A DNA stretch of 9,974 bases from positions 1-9,974 of the forward strand of contig JBDHSU010000140.1 in assembly GCA_039808325.1 (NCBI GenBank). Reading direction: 5' to 3'. Made by a program: the position numbers and the translations under genes. Source of the DNA: JAFKKS01 sp039808325 (GTDB lineage Bacteria; Pseudomonadota; Alphaproteobacteria; Rhizobiales; Xanthobacteraceae). The notes below the pieces were generated by a model, which was not told the origin of the DNA, made no database searches, and saw only the letters and a program-made list of their open reading frames with translations. Positions 6,194 to 9,974 of the stretch are shown here, in pieces. Positions within the stretch are counted from its first letter, which is position 1. Each line of letters starts with the position of its first letter.

Positions 6194-8008
6194 ATGGTGG
6201 AACTGCTGATCCACTACATGGCGCCGATCATGTTCGTGTCGCTCGTGTTCTTCCTGCTGCTGGGTTACCCGGTCGCCTTCTCGCTGGCGGCCAACGGGCT
6301 CATCTTCGGCTTGCTCGGCATCGAGCTCGGCCTGTTCCGACCGGACTTCCTGCAAGCGTTGCCCGAGCGCGTCTACGGCGTCATGAACAACGACACCCTG
6401 CTGGCGGTGCCGTTCTTCACGTTCATGGGCTTGATCCTCGAACGATCGGGGATGGCGGAGGACCTGCTCGATACGATCGGGCAGCTCTTCGGCACCATCC
6501 GCGGCGGCCTGGCCTATGCCGTGATTTTTGTCGGCGCGCTGCTGGCCGCGACGACCGGCGTCGTCGCCGCGTCCGTCATCTCGATGGGGTTGATCTCGCT
6601 GCCGATCATGCTGCGCTATGGCTACGATCGCCGGCTCGCCTCGGGCGTCATCGCAGCGTCCGGCACGCTCGCGCAAATCATTCCGCCGTCCCTCGTCCTC
6701 ATCGTGATGGCCGATCAGCTCGGGCGTTCGGTCGGCGACATGTACGAGGGCGCCTTCATTCCCGGCCTCGTGCTCGCGGGAATGTACGCGGCCTATGTTT
6801 TTATCGTCGCGACATTCTTCCCCAAGGCCGCGCCCGGCCTCCCCGTCGACGCCATCGGCTATCGCGAACCGAGCGGGGCGCGCGGCGTATGGCAATTGGG
6901 CATCCTCGTCGTCTTCTCGTTCGTGATCGCCTATTACGTGATGAAGCAGACGGATGTGCGCGGCGGAGCGGACTTCGTCGTGCTGACGATGTCGGTCGCC
7001 GTCACCGTCGCGTTCATGTGCTCGGTCTTCAACCGGCTCTTCGGCACGCGATATGTGTGGGCGACGGCGATCGTCACGGCGGCCCTCATCGGGCTCTGGT
7101 ACTATCTCAAGAGCCACGGCCACGAGAATTGGGGCTTGGCTTCGGAAGCGTTCGCGGCAGGCGCGATCTATGCATTGATCGCCGGATTGATCGGACGGTT
7201 CACCGGTTTCCGCGTCGTTTCCGCCATGGCCGAGCAAGTCACCTTCGTCATGGTGCCGCCGCTCGCGCTCATCTTCCTCGTTCTCGGCACGATCTTTATC
7301 GGCGTCGCGACGCCGACCGAGGGCGGCGCCATGGGCGCCACCGGCGCGCTCATTCTTGCGGCGATGAAGGGGCGCCTGAAGTTCGACCTCCTGCGGCAAG
7401 CGACGGAATCGACGGCGAAGCTGTCGGCTTTCGTCATCTTCATCCTCATCGGCGCCCGCGTCTTCTCCTTGACGTTCTACGGCGTCAGCGGCCATCGCTG
7501 GGTCGAGGAAATGCTCGTGTCGCTGCCGGGCGGGCAGATCGGCTTCCTCCTCTTCGTCAATATGTTCGTGTTTTTCCTGGCGTTCTTCCTCGACTTTTTC
7601 GAGATCGCCTTCATCGTCATTCCGCTGCTCGGCCCGGCCGCGGAGCGGATCGGCATCGATCTCATTTGGTTCGGCGTCATCCTCGGCGTGAACATGCAGA
7701 CGTCGTTCATGCACCCGCCGTTCGGCTTCGCGCTGTTCTATTTGAGGTCCGTCGCGCCACGCGGGCGCTACATCGATCGCGTCAGCGGGAAACAGATGGA
7801 AGGCGTCACGACCGGGCAAATTTATTGGGGAGCCGTGCCGTTCGTCTTCATTCAGGTCGTGATGGTTCTGCTGGTGATCCTGTTCCCGAGCATGGTCATG
7901 CACTACAAGGGGGCGGCTTCCACCATCGACCCGTCAAAGGTGAAGATCGAGCTTCCGCAGATCGACCTGCCGCCGCCGCTCGACCTTGGGCCGCCGAAAA
8001 TCCAGTAG
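6194..8008 (+). CDS. dctM: TRAP transporter large permease (DctM family, 604-aa form)
   Basis: The large membrane subunit that carries the Na+-coupled transport path of the TRAP system. Family marks include NNDTLLAVPFFTFMGLILER (65-84), the GALLAATTGVVAASVISMG region (114-132), SGTLAQIIPPSLVLIVMADQ (156-175), IGVATPTEGGAMGATGAL (369-386) and the C-terminal VNMQTSFMHPPFGFALFYL (499-517). At 604 residues it is well above the roughly 425-450 of ordinary DctM. The extra length falls mainly at about residues 230-345, where about four additional hydrophobic segments (235-250, 260-278, 289-305, 318-334) separate the two conserved halves; such enlarged subunits are known from the mannitol/chloroaromatic class (FcbT3/COG4664). 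The ATG at 6194 is preceded by GGGGGAGAG (6179-6187). A proline-rich hydrophilic tail (from about 575) ends the protein, and a symmetric hairpin terminator follows. Confidence 0.94.
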   Translation: MVELLIHYMAPIMFVSLVFFLLLGYPVAFSLAANGLIFGLLGIELGLFRPDFLQALPERVYGVMNNDTLLAVPFFTFMGLILERSGMAEDLLDTIGQLFGTIRGGLAYAVIFVGALLAATTGVVAASVISMGLISLPIMLRYGYDRRLASGVIAASGTLAQIIPPSLVLIVMADQLGRSVGDMYEGAFIPGLVLAGMYAAYVFIVATFFPKAAPGLPVDAIGYREPSGARGVWQLGILVVFSFVIAYYVMKQTDVRGGADFVVLTMSVAVTVAFMCSVFNRLFGTRYVWATAIVTAALIGLWYYLKSHGHENWGLASEAFAAGAIYALIAGLIGRFTGFRVVSAMAEQVTFVMVPPLALIFLVLGTIFIGVATPTEGGAMGATGALILAAMKGRLKFDLLRQATESTAKLSAFVIFILIGARVFSLTFYGVSGHRWVEEMLVSLPGGQIGFLLFVNMFVFFLAFFLDFFEIAFIVIPLLGPAAERIGIDLIWFGVILGVNMQTSFMHPPFGFALFYLRSVAPRGRYIDRVSGKQMEGVTTGQIYWGAVPFVFIQVVMVLLVILFPSMVMHYKGAASTIDPSKVKIELPQIDLPPPLDLGPPKIQ

Positions 8009-8048
8009 CGCTCCTCCCCGATCGCGTGGGGACGACGACGCCAAAAGA

Positions 8049-8081
8049 AAAACCCCCGGAGCGCGAGCGCCCGGGGGTTTT
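8049..8081. terminator. Bidirectional intrinsic terminator between dctM and dctP
   Basis: Arms AAAACCCCCGG (8049-8059) and CCGGGGGTTTT (8071-8081) form a perfect 11-bp stem, with a further GCG/CGC pairing inside the loop. TTTTGTTT follows on the plus strand and the A-rich left side gives a T-run on the minus strand. It lies 40 bases after the dctM stop and can end transcription from both convergent directions. From the dctP side, the 116-bp repeat comes before it. Confidence 0.9.
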
Positions 8082-8101
8082 GTTTGAAAGCGTCGGGGCG
8101 G

Positions 8102-8217
8102 CTGGAGCGGGATGAGGAAAGTGTGGAGCGGTTTTCCGCCCGCATCCCGCTCCAAGTTATGAGAATCGATCACGGTCATGACTTTGGATCGATCGATCCA
8201 AAGTCATCGTGATCTAG
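8102..8217. repeat. 116-bp bipartite palindromic repeat, copy 2
   Basis: Second copy of the element at 1771-1888, in the same orientation: eight substitutions and two single-base gaps by hand alignment. Hairpin A arms are at 8103-8114 and 8143-8154 (TGGAGCGGGATG and complement). Hairpin B is a perfect 30-base palindrome at 8178-8207, bracketed by GATCACG (8168-8174) and CGTGATC (8208-8214), which pair completely here with a three-base bulge on the left. Compared with copy 1, one base pair in each hairpin has changed on both sides (A-T to G-C in A, T-A to C-G in B). Its right edge, CTAG at 8214-8217, contains the stop codon of the minus-strand dctP gene. Confidence 0.92.
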
Positions 8218-9305
8218 CCGCGCGCGCGCATGCGGATCATGAACGTGTCGAAGGTGTATTCCGCGACCTGCCACCACAGATACTCGTCGTTACGGAAGGC
8301 GACCATGTTGTCATAGACCTTCTTGAAGTCCGCGTTCTTCGCCGAGATTTCGGCATAGACTTCATTCGACGCCTTGTAGCAGGCCTCCATCACCGGCTGG
8401 CTGAACGGGCGCAGCTGAGCGCCGGATGCAACCAGCCGCTTGAGCGCCGCCGGGTTGCGCGCGTCGTAGCGCGCGATTTCCTCGGCGCCCGCGACAGCCG
8501 CGGCGGCGTGGACGATGGCCTTGTAGGCTTTCGGCAGCTCTTCGAACTTGCCGATGTTGAACATGAAGTGGGTCGAGGCGCCGCCTTCCCACCAACCCGG
8601 ATAGTAATAATACTGCGCGACCTTCTGGAATCCGAGCTTCTCGTCGTCGTAGGGGCCGACCCACTCCGCCGCGTCCACGGTGCCCTTCTCCAGCGCCGGG
8701 TAGATGTCGCCGCCGGCGAGCTGCTGCGGCACGACGCCGAGCTTCTGCATCACGGTGCCGGCCAGCCCCGCGATGCGCATCTTGAGGCCCTTGAGATCGT
8801 CGACCGTCTTGATCTCCTTGCGGAACCAGCCGCCCATCTGCGCGCAGGTGTTGCCGCCCAAAATGCTCATGATGTTGAACTTCTTGGTGAAGTCGTCCAT
8901 CAGCTTCTGCGCGCCGCCATCAAGGAACCAGGCGTTCGCCTGACGCGTGTTCAGGCCGAAGGGAACGGCGCAAAACAGCGGGAAGGTCGGATCCTTGCCG
9001 ACGTAATAGTAAGCGGCCGTATGGCAGCATTCGACGGTTCCGTTGCCGACCGCGTCCATCGCCTGCAGGCCGGGCACGATTTCGCCGGCCGCGAAGGGCT
9101 GCACCTGGAACTTGTTGTCGGTGGTCTCGGCGACGTATTTCGAAAATACTTCCGACGCTCCCCAAAGCGTATCCAGCGACTTGGGGAAGCTGGAGGTGAG
9201 GCGCCATTTCACTTCCGGCATCGACTGGGCGATCGCGGGTGCGGCAACCGCGCCGGCTGCAGCCAGGCCGACGCCGGCGCTCTTGATGAATTCACGTCTC
9301 TTCAT
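8214..9305 (-). CDS. dctP: TRAP substrate-binding protein, TakP-like (COG4663 class)
   Basis: A 363-residue periplasmic binding protein that should capture a carboxylate and pass it to DctQM. It begins KRREFIKSAGVG, a twin-arginine (Tat) signal of the RRxFIK type, with a likely AIA|Q cut near residue 26. The mature part closely resembles Rhodobacter TakP, a 2-oxo acid (pyruvate class) binder, as I remember it: WRLTSSFPKSLDT (34-46), GTVECCHTAAYYYVGKDPTF (89-108), GLKMRIAGLAG (173-183), GGDIYPALEKG (198-208), AAEWVGPYDDEKLGF (212-226) and YYYYPGWWEGG (232-242). Arg177 fits the conserved carboxylate-binding arginine; Glu214-Trp215 fit the metal/ligand site described for TakP. The start has only a weak GGGA ribosome site upstream. 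Its TAG stop lies in the repeat edge, and transcription must cross the repeat to reach the terminator at 8049-8081. The 160-base gap to the next dctP holds a terminator, so it probably has its own promoter. Exact ligand is unproven. Confidence 0.95.
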   Translation of the reverse strand: MKRREFIKSAGVGLAAAGAVAAPAIAQSMPEVKWRLTSSFPKSLDTLWGASEVFSKYVAETTDNKFQVQPFAAGEIVPGLQAMDAVGNGTVECCHTAAYYYVGKDPTFPLFCAVPFGLNTRQANAWFLDGGAQKLMDDFTKKFNIMSILGGNTCAQMGGWFRKEIKTVDDLKGLKMRIAGLAGTVMQKLGVVPQQLAGGDIYPALEKGTVDAAEWVGPYDDEKLGFQKVAQYYYYPGWWEGGASTHFMFNIGKFEELPKAYKAIVHAAAAVAGAEEIARYDARNPAALKRLVASGAQLRPFSQPVMEACYKASNEVYAEISAKNADFKKVYDNMVAFRNDEYLWWQVAEYTFDTFMIRMRARG

Positions 9306-9420
9306 GAGTTTTAGATCCCATATGAAACTGATTGGCGTGCCGGAAGAAGTGCCGCCGGAAGCAGCACCACCGAAGCCCGGAGCCCGACATTACGGTGATA
9401 AACGAAGAAAACACAATGAA

Positions 9421-9451
9421 AAACCCCGGAGACGGGATGTCTCCGGGGTTT
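9421..9451 (-). terminator. Intrinsic terminator after the second dctP gene
   Basis: Perfect 13-bp arms AAACCCCGGAGAC (9421-9433) and its complement (9439-9451) enclose a five-base loop. On the minus strand the stem is followed by a TTTTT run. It starts 14 bases after the stop of the upstream (right-hand) dctP gene and should end that transcript before the next dctP. The core AACCCCGGAG resembles the terminator at 8049-8081. Confidence 0.9.
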
Positions 9452-9465
9452 GGCTTGCTTCGCGA

Positions 9466-9974
9466 TCAGCCGCGGGCCCGCGCCCGGATCATAAAGGTGT
9501 CGAAAGAATATTCGGCCACTTGCCACCACAGATACTGCTCGTTGCGGAACGGCACGACCGCATCCAGGATTTTCTTGAAGTCGGGGTTGGCCGCCGCGGT
9601 CTCGGCGTAGACGTCGTTCGCCGCCTTGTAGCAAGCCTCCATGACGGGCTGCGTGAACGGGCGCAGTTGCGCCCCACCCGCCACCAGCCGCTTCAACGCC
9701 GCCGGGTTCGCCGCGTCGTAGCGCGACACCATGTAGGTATTGGCGACATGCGATGCCGAATGGATGACCGATTGGTAGTGCTTCGGCAGTTCGTTCCACT
9801 TCTGCAGGTTGATGAAATTGTGCAGGGCCGGCCCGCCTTCCCACCAGCCGGGGTAATAATAGTATTTCGCCACTTTCTGGAAGCCGAGCTTTTCGTCGTC
9901 GTAAGGTCCGACCCATTCGGCCGCGTCGATCGTGCCCTTCTCCAGCGCCGGGTAAATGTCGCCGCCGGCAAGCT
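9466..9974 (-). CDS. dctP: Second TRAP substrate-binding protein, TakP-like, C-terminal part
   Basis: The last 169 codons of a paralogue of the neighbouring dctP; its 5' end lies beyond the right edge of the window. The frame is open to the edge and reads LAGGDIYPALEKGTIDAAEW, then VGPYDDEKLGFQKVAKYYYYP, so the GTG at 9873 is an internal Val, not a start. By hand alignment it is about 74% identical to the first DctP over 168 residues without gaps, and it keeps the EWVGPYDDEK ligand/metal region and the C-terminal FDTFMIRARARG end. The differences cluster in the segment after PGWWEGG: PALHNFINLQKWNELPKHY here, ASTHFMFNIGKFEELPKAY in the other. That segment and the following helix could alter ligand choice. 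It ends with TGA and is followed closely by its own hairpin terminator. Presumably a second receptor for the same DctQM, or part of a further TRAP operon to the right. Confidence 0.92.
   Translation of the reverse strand, partial: LAGGDIYPALEKGTIDAAEWVGPYDDEKLGFQKVAKYYYYPGWWEGGPALHNFINLQKWNELPKHYQSVIHSASHVANTYMVSRYDAANPAALKRLVAGGAQLRPFTQPVMEACYKAANDVYAETAAANPDFKKILDAVVPFRNEQYLWWQVAEYSFDTFMIRARARG

Noticed and set aside
5381..7903. 840-codon open frame on the minus strand opposite dctQM
   Set aside because: It is rich in His, Asp, Glu, Arg and Gln, without domain-like pattern, as expected when codons of a hydrophobic membrane protein in high-GC DNA are read on the opposite strand. The plus-strand frame has clear family motifs.
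8178..9314. 378-codon open frame on the plus strand opposite the first dctP
   Set aside because: The minus-strand frame encodes a full-length TakP-like protein with a Tat signal. The plus frame has no recognisable motif and runs through the repeat.
9311..9916. Minus-strand frames overlapping the second dctP
   Set aside because: The frame ending at 9466 continues to the window edge and aligns without gaps to the neighbouring DctP; the others are out-of-frame shadows.

Overview
The window reads as a high-GC alphaproteobacterial chromosome segment, most likely from the order Hyphomicrobiales (Rhizobiales). Three things point there: TakP/COG4663-type TRAP binding proteins with Tat signals, an SSGC-type L,D-transpeptidase, and GC-rich intergenic stem-loop repeats of a kind I remember as common in that order. 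The assignment is inference; no rRNA, tRNA or other phylogenetic marker is present.

Layout. Positions 1-1774 hold the 3' end of a CitE-like CoA-ester lyase gene that overlaps by 4 bp a full-length family III (CaiB/BaiF) CoA-transferase gene, a probable CoA-thioester catabolic pair. Positions 1771-1985 form an intergenic repeat island: a 118-bp bipartite palindromic element followed by a further hairpin and a related stem-loop in opposite orientation. Next come a secreted YkuD-type L,D-transpeptidase (2173-2781), a perfect 12-bp hairpin between convergent genes, a DUF971 gene on the minus strand (2839-3222), a divergent moaA (3398-4420, molybdenum cofactor synthesis) and an EamA/DMT-family permease (4478-5377).

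The right half (5447-9974) is a TRAP transporter locus. dctQ and an enlarged dctM (604 aa) run on the plus strand behind a plausible promoter. Two tandem dctP-type binding-protein genes run convergently on the minus strand; the second is cut by the window edge. The dctP genes encode TakP-like proteins about 74% identical over the shared 168 residues, which suggests one membrane permease served by two receptors for 2-oxo acids or related carboxylates. A symmetric hairpin terminator separates dctM from the first dctP, and another follows the second dctP.

The second copy of the 118-bp repeat lies at the 3' end of the first dctP. The two copies differ by two compensatory base-pair changes, which supports a conserved folded structure. 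In both places a repeat edge forms the stop codon of the adjoining gene. I see no CRISPR, prophage, transposase, toxin-antitoxin or defence genes. The gene content is largely ordinary metabolism and transport; the repeats and the two-receptor TRAP arrangement are the parts most worth a second look.
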